NCBI GenBank assembly: GCA_905250075.1
Contig: CAJNOP010000677.1
Coordinates: forward strand, 1 to 64,000
From: Rotaria sp. Silwood1
Taxonomy: Eukaryota > Rotifera > Eurotatoria > Philodinida > Philodinidae
Direction: 5' to 3'
DNA length: 64,000 nucleotides
The notes under the pieces are model-generated. The model was given only the letters and a program-made list of their open reading frames with translations, was not told the DNA's origin and did not search any database. Made by a program: the position numbers and the translations under genes. This document shows positions 1 to 12,995 of this stretch, piece after piece. How positions within the stretch are numbered: position 1 is the stretch's first letter; each line of letters begins with the position of its first letter.

Positions 1-1048
1 CAAATATATAAGTTCGACGGTATATACAGGGAGCTACTGTCGAATATATGGAAAGGCTATGTCACTAATGAAAAAGATTTTTTTTCAAAAATTTAGAGTT
101 CATCATTGTCAAATAAATTCGAAATTACAATCGACTCGATCAAATATTGATACTATTTCTTAATAAATCAGATTCATTTCGTATCTATTTAATTATTTAT
201 TCTCCAAATGTTTATAGCATACTTCAGAAAATCTTATTATCAAAATAAATCAAATTTTTATTTGTCTACTTCATTTGTATTCTACTTCATATAAAGAAAC
301 TACTTAAAGGATCATTTCCAATTCTATTCTTTTAACAAATAAATCTCCATAAACTAGACAACATGTTTGATATAACATCTTCGCTGACAGAAAGAAAAAC
401 GCGAATATTCGATTCAATCATAATACGAATGATAGTAATATAATTATTTTATATAAAGCAATTACATATTTTGTACTTCTGAAAAAAAAATTTTGTTTTA
501 TTGATTATGTGTTTAAAATTCATATGCAATCATTTTCGTTAACGTTTGTCAGATAAAAGACATGTATGAATCCTCTAAAATTATTCTGATTACTTGATAC
601 TACATAGTATCAAGTAATTATTTCTGAACGAATTGTAAATTCGCTCTAGATTTATCCAAAATCATTACAATATTTTCATCGTCAAACTATCGAATGTTCA
701 TTGATGTTATATAAATTTACAAGTATTATCAAAAACTTGAACAAACATGAAGGTTAAGATGACATTAAAGAGCCACATGAATAAACTAAAGTGCAGTTAA
801 GTGTATCAATAAGAAATTCAAATGTCGATTATGTCTGCCATCTGTCGCTTTTATTAACATATGAAGATAGAGAAAATTGTCAATGACTAAGAGTGGCTGT
901 CATCACTAATTGACTGTGCGGCGACGTGTTAATACACAAAACGAAAAATCTTTAAACATAAAAATTTTATTTCTTATCTTCTCTTTTGTTTTTTTAATAC
1001 GTAACTTATTTCCATTTTTTTTTTTATCAAGCAAGAAATTTATACAGA
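1..1048. other. AT-rich intergenic DNA, no gene seen
   Basis: The sequence has homopolymer A/T runs and no reading frame with protein-like composition or recognisable splice sites. It ends in the immediate 5' flank of the AP-1 mu gene. I see no RNA gene and no clear repeat. Confidence 0.6.
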
Positions 1049-2752
1049 ATGTCAGCATCAGCTATTTATATTTTGGATATGAAGGGGAAAGTATGTTCAA
1101 ACAATATCTATTTTATTTAATAAATTTTTTTTTTTTTTTTGTTTTTTTTCTAGGTTCTTTTATCTCGAAATTATCGTGGTGATATTGAAATGAATGTTAT
1201 TGAAAAATTCATGCAATTATTATTAGAAAAAGAAGATGAATCTCAATTATCACCAATATTTCAACATGATGATGTTGCTTTTGTTTATATAAAATATAAT
1301 AATGTTTATCGTAAGTATTTCTTGCTCGTATTATAACTTCTTAACATTGTTTTGTTTTTTTTTTATGAATATAGTTGTGTGTACAACAAAAATCAATGCA
1401 AATATTGCAATGGTTTTATCATTCCTTTATAAATGTGTTCGTGTATTTTGTGAATATTTTAAAGAACTTGAAGAAGAATCTATTCGAGATAATTTTGTTA
1501 TTGTTTATGAATTACTTGATGAATTAATGGATTTTGGTTTTCCACAATCGACTGATTCAAAAATTCTTCAAGAATATATAACACAAGAAGGTCATAAACT
1601 TGAAGAAGTTCGTCCACCACCAGCATTAACACATCAAGTTAGTTGGCGATCAGATGGTTTAAAATATCGAAAAAATGAAGTATTCCTTGATGTAATCGAA
1701 TCAGTTAATCTTTTGGTGCGAATCTTTTTCTTTTTTTGCATTTCATTTAGAAAAGAATTATTGTTTTTTTTTCTTTCGTGTATAGGTTAGTTCTAATGGT
1801 AATGTTCTTCGTTCAGAAATTCATGGAATAATTAAAATGCGAGTATATCTTAGTGGTATGCCTGAGTTACGTCTTGGATTGAATGACAAAGTTCTTTTTG
1901 AAACTACTGGTCGTATGTTTTTTTTTTATTTAGTTTTTAAATACAGTAAAATTTTTGTTATGTAATGTTTAGGTACAAAAAATAAAGGTGTTGAATTAGA
2001 AGATGTTAGATTTCATCAATGTGTTCGTTTATCTCGTTTTGAAAATGATCGAACTATATCATTTGTTCCACCGGATGGAGAATTTGAATTAATGTCTTAT
2101 CGACTTAATACACAAGTGTGAATGTTCTAATTTGAAAAATACGTATTGTATTGCTTTTCTTTTTTTGTAATTTTTAGGTTAAACCATTAATTTGGATTGA
2201 ATCTGTTGTTGAAAAACATCCTCATTCACGTGTTGAATATATGGTAAAAGCTAAATCTCAATTTAAACGACGTTCAACTGCAAATAATGTTGAAATTATT
2301 ATTCCTGTTCCATCCGATGCAGATTCAGGACGATTTAAAGCTACAACAGGTTCTGTTAAATATGTTCCAGAAAAAAATGCTATGGTTTGGTCGATTAAAT
2401 CATTTCCAGTTTGTATACATTTCTTTTTTATTTTTGATTTCGAAAATTTTTTTTTCATACAGGGTGGTAAAGAATTTTTAATGCGTTCTCATTTTAAATT
2501 ACCAAGTATTGAAAGTGAAGATTATGAAGCTAAACCTCCAATTGAAGTTAAATTTGAAATTCCTTACTTTACTACATCAGGCATTCAAGTAAAAGAATAT
2601 TTTAAAATTTCGAGGTTTTTTTTGTTTTTTTTTGTCATATCATTTTATTTTAGGTTCGATATTTAAAAATAATTGAAAAAAGTGGTTATCAAGCATTACC
2701 ATGGGTCCGATATATAACGCAAAACGGTGATTATCAAATACGGACACAATAG
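1049..2752 (+). CDS. AP1M1: AP-1 clathrin adaptor complex subunit mu
   Basis: Medium (mu) subunit of the AP-1 adaptor, which selects tyrosine-motif cargo for clathrin vesicles at the trans-Golgi and endosomes. Eight exons join in frame: 1049-1090, 1154-1310, 1375-1715, 1786-1912, 1973-2115, 2178-2408, 2463-2588 and 2654-2752. They give 421 residues, the usual family length. The N-terminal longin-like part begins MSASAIYILDMKGK and continues through the block FKELEEESIRDNFV. The C-terminal mu-homology domain contains SWRSDGLKYRKNEVFLD, CVRLSRFENDRTISF, SQFKRRSTANNVEI and the final KSGYQALPWVRYITQNGDY. All introns are GT-AG and 55-70 nt long. The start was chosen because MSASA is the family's own N-terminus and exon 1 splices in phase. 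A possible ATTAAA polyadenylation signal lies at 2873-2878. This looks like an intact, conserved housekeeping gene. Confidence 0.97.
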
Positions 2753-3280
2753 TTGTGAATTTGAATTTCTTTTTTTTTTTGTTTTTGTAAATTCATTATT
2801 TTGATCAGTTTACCTACGTACATTCCAAAATATGTGACAATTGGTGGTTTTTTTTTCAGTATTTTAATCTCTATTAAACAAAAATATTTGCGAAGAAAAT
2901 AATAGTTTATATCATATGAAACCAGAACAGATTTCTAGGGTTTACTATTTATGTACACTGATTGTTGTTATTATTACCAAAAAAAAAAAAAAGAAGAAAG
3001 ACAGAACTCTATTTTTGTATATGCTGTTATTAGTTATTTATCTGATGGTGCAATCTGCATTCTTCTTATTGCCATAGGAAAGAAAGAAAAAAAAATCAAC
3101 ATCTACCCTCAAGTAGACTAACAGCTTTACTAGTGACATTATTTTTTTTTTTCTTATTCATCTTTGTCGTTATATTAGGTGGGTGGAGAACAGTGTATAT
3201 ATACACATTTAGTGGTGAATATATCGAATATTGTTGCTCTGATATTTTGTATCCATTTATAGTTTAATAATAGAATATCA

Positions 3281-3703
3281 ATGCCTGCATCGCGAGCTTT
3301 ATGTGCTGCACCACGTCATGTATATGCTGGAACAGTATCAAATAAGACAAGTAAATCATTGAAATGTACAATTCATTATGCAACTGGTACAAAGAATAAT
3401 AATAATAATCCAAATGAATCAATATCTGTTACATTAGATGCTGGTGGTCGAGCTTGTATACCAGAACGAGAATATCAACCAACACCTGAAGCAACATTTA
3501 CTTGTCGAAAAGTTGTTTCTAGAATAGAAGTTCATCATGATGATGATAAAACATATTCACTTGAACAACCATTTAATGGTGTTACATGTCCAGTGACTGA
3601 ATGGCAATTTGATATACATGATGATCATATTGCTTCCATTAATCCAAGTACATTAATAACACCACCACCAACAACAACAGAAAATTCTGTTACCGTTCAA
3701 TAA
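3281..3703 (+). CDS. small hypothetical protein, single exon
   Basis: A complete intronless frame of 140 residues whose codon use matches the neighbouring gene. I do not recognise the family. It starts MPASRALCAAPRHVYAG, has a short asparagine run near residues 45-50, four or five dispersed cysteines (for example in ATFTCRKVV and GVTCPVTEW), an acidic/His patch HHDDDK, and a Thr/Pro-rich tail. There is no clear signal peptide or membrane segment. The alternation of hydrophobic residues suggests a small beta-rich domain, which is inference only. It starts about 530 nt downstream of AP-1 mu on the same strand, with a poly-T tract between them. Confidence 0.7.
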   Translation: MPASRALCAAPRHVYAGTVSNKTSKSLKCTIHYATGTKNNNNNPNESISVTLDAGGRACIPEREYQPTPEATFTCRKVVSRIEVHHDDDKTYSLEQPFNGVTCPVTEWQFDIHDDHIASINPSTLITPPPTTTENSVTVQ

Positions 3704-3915
3704 TACAAAAGAAAAGAAAAAAAAAACATCGAAAGACTTTTATTATAAATATTTAATGAACATTGTTTTTTTTTTTTTTTAATACGAACTATAAAAATAT
3801 TTGAACTAACATGAATTCTCTTATTGTTCTTTTATTTAACATTAATTTTGTATTCAATATTCGAGTAACATTTTTTTATATTTTTTATTTCAATTATCTG
3901 TACAAGATAAACTAT

Positions 3916-4495
3916 TCATTGTTGAATAATTATCTTTGCTTTTTCAAGTTGACTAATATTTACATTTGAATCATTTTTAGTTGTTCGAGAAGGTGAACAT
4001 AATCGTTTTATTTTATCTGTTCTTTCAGATGATTCATCACAACGTCTATCAGTTATTCAGTTGTCAATGTTCTTAAAGCAAAACATGTTTATGATTATAC
4101 ATGATGAACTGTTTGTTTGTTGATAGGTTTTGTTAATAATAAAACTCTTAGCTATATCTGTATCGATGTTCTATATATATATATGTATGATATGCTTTCG
4201 TTAGACGAGAAATTTTGGGTCAATGGACAGCACTATCGTTGACAGGTTGATATCCAAGTCTATGTTTGTCTTTTTGTTGTCGACGACGACAAACAGTAGC
4301 ACTATTATTATTGATATAGAACAGCAAATGATAGAAAGAGAGAAATGAAATAACTCATGAGAAATAATGATAACAAAAGCAATAAATAGCAAGAAAAATT
4401 AATAGACATATTAAACCAATTAAAGATCCTATTAGTAGTCCATTGGTTAGATTTGATACCGATATGAAAATAGACACGATTCAAGACATTACATT
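3916..4495 (-). CDS. possible exons of a single-pass membrane protein
   Basis: Three open segments on the minus strand look protein-coding, but I could not join them with confidence. Near 4450-4370 a frame reads GLLIGSLIGLICLLIFLAIY, a convincing transmembrane helix. Near 4320-4225 another frame reads RRRQQKDKHRLGYQPVNDSA, a basic cytoplasmic-style tail. Near 4050-3916, after a TAG acceptor, a frame of about 45 codons ends at TGA (3918-3916) with a hydrophilic sequence rich in S, R, K and Q. The order TM, basic stop-transfer, hydrophilic tail is what a type I membrane protein would show, but stop codons separate the pieces in the raw sequence. It could be a spliced gene with 5' exons I cannot see, or a decayed one. 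Confidence 0.3.
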
Positions 4496-4499
4496 AGAA

Positions 4500-7400
4500 A
4501 ATGTTCGTTCGATAAGATTGGTTGTTCTACATAAGAAGAAAAAGTATTTATTGAAAGATTTTCTGTAGATGTGATTATAATTGATTCACTATTAATGGTG
4601 TTTTCAAAAATCAGTGGATCTAACTAGTTTTTTTTTCTCTATCATCCACATATGTCAAAGTTTGATTGATCAACACGTGTCCAATCAGGTGAGTTCCTTG
4701 TGAAGATTTTAAAACAGATATTCTAAAGGCATTTCTCTTTCGATTTTGAATTTTAATATGATCAATCTAGAAGAAAAGTTCTTCCTTATCCATGTCCGCA
4801 CGTCTCGACTTTCTAGCATGCTCAATTCTAGAGTTATACAAGTTTTCTTAAGACCTCCGATTTCAGCAAATTGGTCTTGGAAGACTACAAAAGAGCTTGA
4901 TATAGTAATGAACTAAATGGTGATGTTTGTTTTCGGTTTCAAAGCAATGTGAAATATTTTTGAAGATTTATAAAATTTTCAAAATAATGGTTTCAGTTCA
5001 CCTGAGATCTGAAAACAATCGTTGCCATTCGACTCAACATGATGAATTATGTCTATTTTGAGCTTCGTTGGAGACTTCTAAGGTCGATTTACTGGAACCA
5101 TAGATCTTGGAAGGAACGTTATAAATCTAGAATGAAAAATGCTAGAAAGCGGAGTCTTGTTTAGATCCAAAAAGAAGAATTTTGCCTATCGATTGTTTAT
5201 ATTACAAGTCAAAATCCAAGGAAAGGTAATTTCAGAATATCTTTTTCAAAATCTACACAGAAAACTCAACTGATTCATTATTTGTTGATCAATCAGATTT
5301 CAGCATATGTAGATGACCCAGAATCTTCTCTCATGAATGGTAACAATTTTGTATCAGCAGTTTCACTTAATAATATAATTGTTTCATTTGTATTTATAAT
5401 ATTTCTAATTTTACATGTATTAGATTTTTCTTGTAAATGATCATAAATTTGTTTTTTAAGATCAAAAAGAAAACTTATAAGCATCTTCTTTCTAATGTGG
5501 ATAAAAAAAGAAATGAAAAATAGTTTTTTTGTGTTTCTACAATCATATGATATTAATTCATCGACCTTCAGCTTCTATAATAAAGACTAATATTAGATAT
5601 ATGCAATAAAAATATATCCATACAAATAGAATAAAACAAATCTTTAGTACTATGTATTAATCTTAACATATTACTCAACAGAATAGAGATATATCAGGAA
5701 AAACAATAATTTCTTAGTGCGTCCCTTGATTTTTTTTTAAAGAAAAGATATTGTACTCATTGCTTCGCTTATGCGTCGCTGATTAATAAAAAAAAAATGT
5801 ACGTAGTGTTTGTTGTTCGAGGACATGTCAATGCAACTGTATTGCCAACTATGAATGTAAGACAATATGGACTCAATGAAATATTATTAGTAAAATAAAA
5901 TATATTGATTGTATTTTGTATTTCATCAATTTACGGATTCAATGCTGTAGCACAAAGTATTTGAAGACTAATTTAACAAGTTAACAGAATATATGCAATA
6001 TTTACTATTGAATGCCATATATTATTTAAAGTTATTAAAATTAGCAGTTATTTAACTATTTCAGAAAATGATTGATTATACAGCAATATCAGAAATATTT
6101 GATATGAATTAATAGTTATTTTTAGTATTATAAACACATATTAAAACTTGAACAGGAATGAAACTCAAGGTGTACTTCTATTCAGATAATTTTCAATTTG
6201 AATTGATGAGCAATATTCTTATATGATATAGAATTCTATAAGGAGATATAACATGTGCTAGTGTATTAAAAATAATTATAGACAAATGTTCATTTTTGAT
6301 TAAAAATAATATCTCACAGCATCAACATCCGCATGTAAAATATTGATAGTTATTTTAATTTAGATTTTATTCATGCATGTCAACTATCAATTAGAAATCA
6401 TTGACTTTGTAATAAAGAGTTGAACAAAAAAAAAAAATTAAAATATATCTATAGATTCAATATACTTTAATTGGTAACCTTATAAAATATTAAACGAAAA
6501 TTATCAATGATGATAACTGGTAATATATTGAGTTATCTCCAATGAAAAGTAGTTTGTAAAAAAAAATAAGTTTTATAACTCTGATTTCTTTTAAATTGAA
6601 TTTACAAATTATTTACTTCCAAAAATCAATAATGTTCATGTCTACAAGATTTTTAAAGAATACACAATCTTCTTTAAATCACTACTATATGAAATCATTA
6701 AATGTTGGTTTCTTTTTTGCGAAACAAATATTTAGTTTAAAAATTTACACACTCCACGAACCGTAACAGATGTTCTTGATATACAATCAAAAGTTCGTAT
6801 ATCAATAACAGGTCCTTAACATTTTCTAAGCATTTCCCTATTATATTCGATTAGCTGAAATTATGTTGAAATTTCAAAATTGTCATTGTATTATATCGAT
6901 CTAGATATTGAGAATGAGCAAGTTGCTCACCTTCTCTAAATATAGAACTGCTACATCTGTGAGCTTTATATCCTTTATTTCTTGCGAAGGAACTTCACAA
7001 AGTAGAAATAATCAAGTAGACTTTATTCAAAAACGAAAAAGCTTAGAATCATTCATGCTTATGAGTCCTTCTTCTTGAATTTTGTATTAATAAAATTTTC
7101 AACAGGACGAGTTCATTATAAGAGTGCAAAATTTTCTAACATCTCCTATCTTGAGATATAAATATAAAAACAAAGTTTTCAATATAGGAAATGCTAAAAA
7201 AATAACAAACATTTTCTTAATAAGCTAGTTTCAATTAGAAGTTGGTCTGACAGGGAGCAAGAGTTCCGGCTTATAATCATTATACTAGATTTTTATAGAG
7301 AGCACAAGGCAATTTCGAAAATATGCAAATAAAGAATTATATCTTGAAATATTCTCTAAAGATAAAACAAGTTATCATTAAAAAAGAGTTGAAAATTTCT

Positions 7401-9824
7401 TAGAAAATGCACAATTTTTCTCGAGACAGTCAGTTTTCAAAAGAAAAAAAAACAGTAGTTTATCATAAAATGATACAACAGAGAAATCCAATTGAAAGTA
7501 GAATATTGTACGAATAATACATTCATTTTCTTGAAACTTTCACAATCTTTTAACGTTTATTAGCTCTATCAATAAACAATTCTTCGTTTTGACATTTTTG
7601 AAAAAGACTTGTTCTGAAAAACAAAATTTCAGTAAAACAGATACTATTCTTCATTACTAGGCTATAGACCCGAATTCTTTTTACGTTTTTTCTTAGATTC
7701 ACTCGTAACCTTCATAACAGTTTGAACAGTGTCACACAATGGAAGATATTCTGTATGCGAGCAATCACAGCTTTTTGCTAAAAAACTCACTAAAATGACT
7801 ATAACTCAAGAAGACTCATGAGCAGGAATTCTTATATTCGTTTCAATACAGTCTACTTGAGTGAGAAACAGCACAAACTTTAGTTTTGAGGTTTTATGAA
7901 ATCTTCTAAAATATTCGAGTGATAAGTTTTAGTATATATTAAGACTGCTGTTTTTCTCTCGACTTGACCTCATGGAATAAAATTCATCTCAAAAATCGAT
8001 TTACCATATGGCAGGATTGTTTTTGTTAGAGACTTTATACAAATTTATCTGATGAGAGGTATAATTATAATTAAAGTTTTCCATATGAAATCTGACAACA
8101 ATCTTCGTATTTATGATTTATTACTTATATTCATGCTTAAAACAACTTTCATATTTATTATTCTTGAAAATAAAATTAATTTTATATATAATAATAAATA
8201 CAAAAGATTTTTGAATATTTCTTGCGTTAGAAAACATTATCAACAATTCAAATAGAATTCCATGATGAAGTTCAAACAAAACCGAAAATTCATTTAATAC
8301 TTTCAATCAGTTTGGCAAAGAATTTCTTACGGATCGATAAATACAACATTTTTTTTTCCACCAATAGATGTGAAGTTTTTCTTTTTTTGAGTTTTTCATG
8401 TTTATTTTTCATATAATAAAACTTTTAAATATATCAAAGACTATATCTATGAGAAAAGAGGATGTACTAGACTAATTTATTTAGTTGAAATTTATTATCA
8501 TATACTTATCAATTTCATCAACTTACTTTCGTATGAAGTTCTATCATCAAAACAATATTAAGTCATAATTTAGTATTGAAGATTATCATAGATTTACTTA
8601 TGCTTCACCTACTGTTTTTAGGATATATTTCTCATAAAATTCAGAGAAAGCATGCTGAAGAGAGACAGATTAAATATAAAATTACTTAATAACGTTTATT
8701 TCTCGAGAATTAATAATTAATATTGAAAGCTAAAGTAGAAATTTAAGTCTTATGAAATTTTCTTGTCACACACAGATACCAAAAAAACGAAATAAATTAT
8801 GGAAATAAATAGTAAAAAGCACTATCAGAAAGAACTTTTATAAGGTCAGAAAAATGAAGAATGATTTATGTTACAATATCGGTCGATCTACCCTTTTCGA
8901 TTGATACCGATAAGCAAAAACTCTACTGATGTCAACTATGTGCTATATACTTCACATAAATCACCGGAGTGGCAACTGGTAGGATTTTTTCTCTATCGAT
9001 ACAGCTATTGGTTAAACTGGACCGTATCTCCATGAATCATTGTCACTTTACTACTCATCCTGTAAGAGTCGAATAAGCCTTTCTATTAGTCATATTTACC
9101 TTTGAGTCACTATAGAACTATCTTAAAGCTCTTTGTTCATGACTAAAGTGCTTTAGTAATACATGCTAATGAATAAATGTTGAAATATATGACGAGACGA
9201 TTGGATTCATATCCACCAATTTATTGCAAAGTTTGTGACAAACATGCTGATCTCCTTTTAGTCTACTAATAGATTGTGACTGAAATATCAATCTATCTAT
9301 AATAGCCAAATAGATTTTCCGATATATTGATTTTTAATATTCTCCAAACTTTGTGATTTCATACATCATTTCAGCTAAATTTCATCAGTGTTCTAATGAT
9401 GGATCTTTTCAAAACATTCACTATTCATTAGAAATTGAAAAACGTTTGTGTGAACCTAAAGAAATTGTATCAACAACCAACAGTGGAAATTTCCATCAGT
9501 TTTGACACTTGGATATCATCGGATTCTGCCGGACGATCGAACCTCGTGAGATTCGATAAGATACGTTTATCTAAGAATGTTTTCTTTTTTGTTAGAAATG
9601 AATCTCTATACACAAATACGATTGACTTTTATATATAAGAGAATTTATTTCATAAGAATACTTTCGTAATTATAAAGAAATCGTATAATATATAAAACAC
9701 AAAAACTAAGAGTAATATGGTTAATATTATTTATTGTTTTTGAATGTAAACGTTGGTCAATTAGTGTGCAGATTAGTTTAATAAAAATTTATCATTTCTG
9801 TCAGAATGAATACGAAGAAATAAT
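4500..9824. other. long AT-rich gene-poor stretch
   Basis: More than 5 kb without a supportable gene. A minus-strand frame at 5293-5484 (63 codons, ending ...SSTYAEI) has somewhat protein-like composition, but no splice partner or homologue was recognised. A plus-strand frame at 9435-9638 is similarly isolated. The rest is A/T-rich with many short homopolymers. Confidence 0.55.
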
Positions 9825-12590
9825 TTAGGCCGACATTGCACATGTTTGACGATTTGCATCCCAATTTTGTTGAATCAAATAGTGTGAACTACCGATAACC
9901 ATATTGTAGTAAGCTCCGTTTGTATCGTTAGAAACATTTCCATATGTGAAAGCACTAAAATTATAAAAATAGTTACATTGATAATAGATCAATGTTCTGA
10001 ATATAATTGAGAAAAGCAGTATTATAGTTTTTTTTTCATATATTATGATGCGAATATTGATTTATCGCAGAAATATCAAATTCGTCTAAAAGAACATACA
10101 TCTTTATTCAATATTGATATCGTAACAGTTGTCACCTAATAAAATACTGTTTCGATAGATCTTTCTGTTCTTTGCAGTTCAAACGATCAACATATTATTT
10201 TTCTTTTGATTCATATATATGAACCGTTTGAATATAGAAAAAGCTAATCTGAACACAAATGTAGGACATAAGTTATACAGTTGACCATTCTAGAACTAAG
10301 AATATTACAAAGTCAAACACTCTATGTTTGTTAAAACAAATAACTAAAGGAGAATATTTAAGATCGATTTAAAGAACAAGATGAGAACGAATAAGATCAA
10401 AAATCAATTCCTTTACTTTTATTCTAGCTAACATTCTCGAACAAATATTAAACGATAGATCTCAACATAATGAATATTTTGCTAGTCTTTTTAATGCATT
10501 TGAGTTTTCGAAATATTTCGAAAACAACTAAGTACTTATTTCTGATTTTTCTAGTATAGTTAGAGAACAGATTAGCACTCAAAATGATATAACAATCTTG
10601 TTACTTGAGAAATGTCAAAAACACATTATTGTTGAAACATGCTTTCTTATTTTTTAGACCGACATTTAGCTTATTTAAGTCCGAAGTACTGTATTTCAGA
10701 AAAAAATAAACATAATAGAATAGTCATTCAACTGACTGAAAGATTGAAAATAGTACTTGATGATCTAACAGTTAGGGTATCCGTCCAGTGACCCGAAGGC
10801 ACGATAGTTCCACATCAGTTTCTGAAATTAGAACTGCTTCTAATAATACTATATTAGTTTATTGATTAATAATTACTCGTCAATAAGTCATCAATAGACA
10901 AATTCAGTAACAATCAAAGAATGGAAGAAACATGTTTACTCAGTTATGCTGATTTCGAACTGTTATACTTCTTGTTATAAAAATACTTTCGACATGAATG
11001 ATTATCGCTGAATAAAAACACTTGAAGAGAGTTGTCACAAAAAGTCTTTCTTTAACTAAATTTTTTTCGAAAATAAAAGTGCTAGAAAAATGTATTTGAC
11101 ATCTAATTGATAGTGCTTTACTTCTTCACTTACCACTTATCCGCATTTTCCGCACCATTTGAATCCATCCATGCATTAAAGTATGGATCGGTAATTGCTT
11201 CCGCTATTTCATGTGCGGTGTTACTCATCAAGGCATCAACACCAACATCACCATTAGGTGAAACAATGCGATTGTATCCAATGCAACCAGCAATGCAGTT
11301 TTGTGGATTTCCTATAAATCCGAAGATATATCTTTTACTTCCAAGGTTGAAATAAGAATGATATCCGCAATAATTGTTACAGAAAGATGAACTTGATGAT
11401 GAGTTTTCTTTCACATCTGGAGAACTGAGCACCAAGTAGATACCCAGTGAATCACTTGGCAGTGGACCCCTGGCCATATTATTGTAAACTATCTTTGATA
11501 CATTGTTAAGATAAAGTTGAGTCCCAAAACTGTAGTTATCTGTTGTTGTATTTGCAAGAATAATTGGACCTGTGATGTATTGTTTGGAACTGTTTAATGT
11601 ACTTTGATTGTAGTAGGTCTTTATAATATTGGACCAACTTGTATTTCCAATGGTCGAAATGAATGTATTAACAATATTTTTTTGAGTAGAACTCCAATTA
11701 CCGTAATACTGTGCATAAAATAATACAGTTGAACAAATAATAAACAAATCACTTGAAGATACTCACTATAATATAGACTTTAGTTCCATTTAATACAGAA
11801 CCACCGATGTTATACGTTATATTAAGGTTGGATGTCGTATTTGATGAATCAACTAGTCCCTGATTGAGCGGTAGTTGTATTTTATGTCTTCCACGCTCAA
11901 TTGGACGATGTTGTTGCCACTCTAAAGCGATATGAATTTTTTTATTTTCATAAATTTCTTAACATTAAAATATTGATTATCTAATAAGAAATTTTTCGAG
12001 CATTACATAGACTAGATTTCGACTAGTCATGAAATTTAACTAGTGACAGCGACCGTACTCTATATGATTATGGGAATAGAATGAAATTCCAATAAAAAAA
12101 AAAAACAAAACCGGCTAATTTTTTAAGTTGATGTGTATTAACAATCTGTCTAATGACAATTTCAATTAAACAAATCAAGTTTCTATTATACCAGCCAAAT
12201 GAATCATAGTATAATTTGATCACATGACTTTATTACGTTATTAGAGAATAAATAAGGTCATTTACAATCACACTTTCGATAGTTTTGTTAATTATTTCAC
12301 TACTGTGCGAAATATGCGTATTTCTGTCGAGGATTATTGTTCTCACAAATGATCTACGTATATAATTTTTCGATTTGAATATAAAAGAAAAAAAAGATTT
12401 GCTATTTTAGAAGAGCTAAAATATGCTTATTACAATGAGCATTTTATTATCATCTCTATTGAATTCATATTAGTTTTATTACCTTCATTTTTACTTTTAA
12501 TATTCTTCAACTTGTCATCTTTAAAACAATTTGATGGTTTAATCAAACTTGCAATAATAATGATCGATAATAAACAAGAAATCCAAAAAT
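9825..12590 (-). CDS. secreted EXORDIUM / phosphate-induced protein 1-like protein
   Basis: Matches the PHI-1/EXORDIUM family (known mainly from plants, oomycetes, fungi and bacteria as secreted or cell-wall-associated proteins). Exons on the minus strand are about 12590-12483, 11921-11767, 11708-11134 and 9954-9825, and all junctions fit in phase. Exon 1 encodes a hydrophobic signal-like stretch (WISCLLSIIIIASLI). The core contains YYGNWSSTQKNIV, LPSDSLGIYLVLSSPDV, CNNYCGYHSYF, SPNGDVGVDALMS and AHEIAEAITDPYFNAWMD. After a 1179-nt intron the last exon gives the typical end CAFTYGNVS...YYNMVIGS...LIQQNWDANRQTC. Family features seen are the conserved cysteines, the NGDVGVD block and the HE.AE motif. 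The initiator Met was not found in frame with the signal exon, so the 5' end is unresolved. In an animal-type genome this family suggests horizontal acquisition, and if so the introns were gained later. Confidence 0.88.
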
Positions 12591-12995
12591 GTTGATATGA
12601 TGTTGTATTTCGCTTGTTTGACCAGCATAATCTAGGAAAAGTATTATGGTTGATGCAAAGTATATATCTTAATCGTACGTCAGACTTACTGTTTTTGATG
12701 GTCTCGTATTATATGTTTCTCTCTTTTGATATCACTGGACAAATCTTCTTTATTAGTAAAATTCATAATCATGACGTTCTATATAATTATAATATTAAAT
12801 ATGTAGACAAAACGAATTTACTAGATATATTTTTTCTTACGACTTACTTCTAATATTGATTTTTGTTTTCAAGATTCAGTAAAATCAAAAAAAAAATGCT
12901 TCGTTATACAATGATACGAGCCACTTATATACACTAAACTTGCACTGTCAACAAAATTGTGTTTGCTGGTCCGTAACTTAATAGATGAATATCAA

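Noticed and set aside
910..1182. 90-codon frame overlapping the first exons of AP-1 mu
   Set aside because: It reads through intron 1 in a different frame and is Phe-rich low complexity. The AP-1 mu exons explain the region.
5293..5484. 63-codon minus-strand frame ending SSTYAEI
   Set aside because: Composition is somewhat protein-like, but there are no splice partners, no recognised motif and no neighbouring exons.
10745..10820. Possible extra exon in the long intron of the EXORDIUM-like gene (an acceptor followed by a short frame MWNYRAFGSLDGYPNC)
   Set aside because: Phase does not fit: joining it gives an immediate stop. Skipping it gives the family's own sequence ADKCAFTYG in phase.
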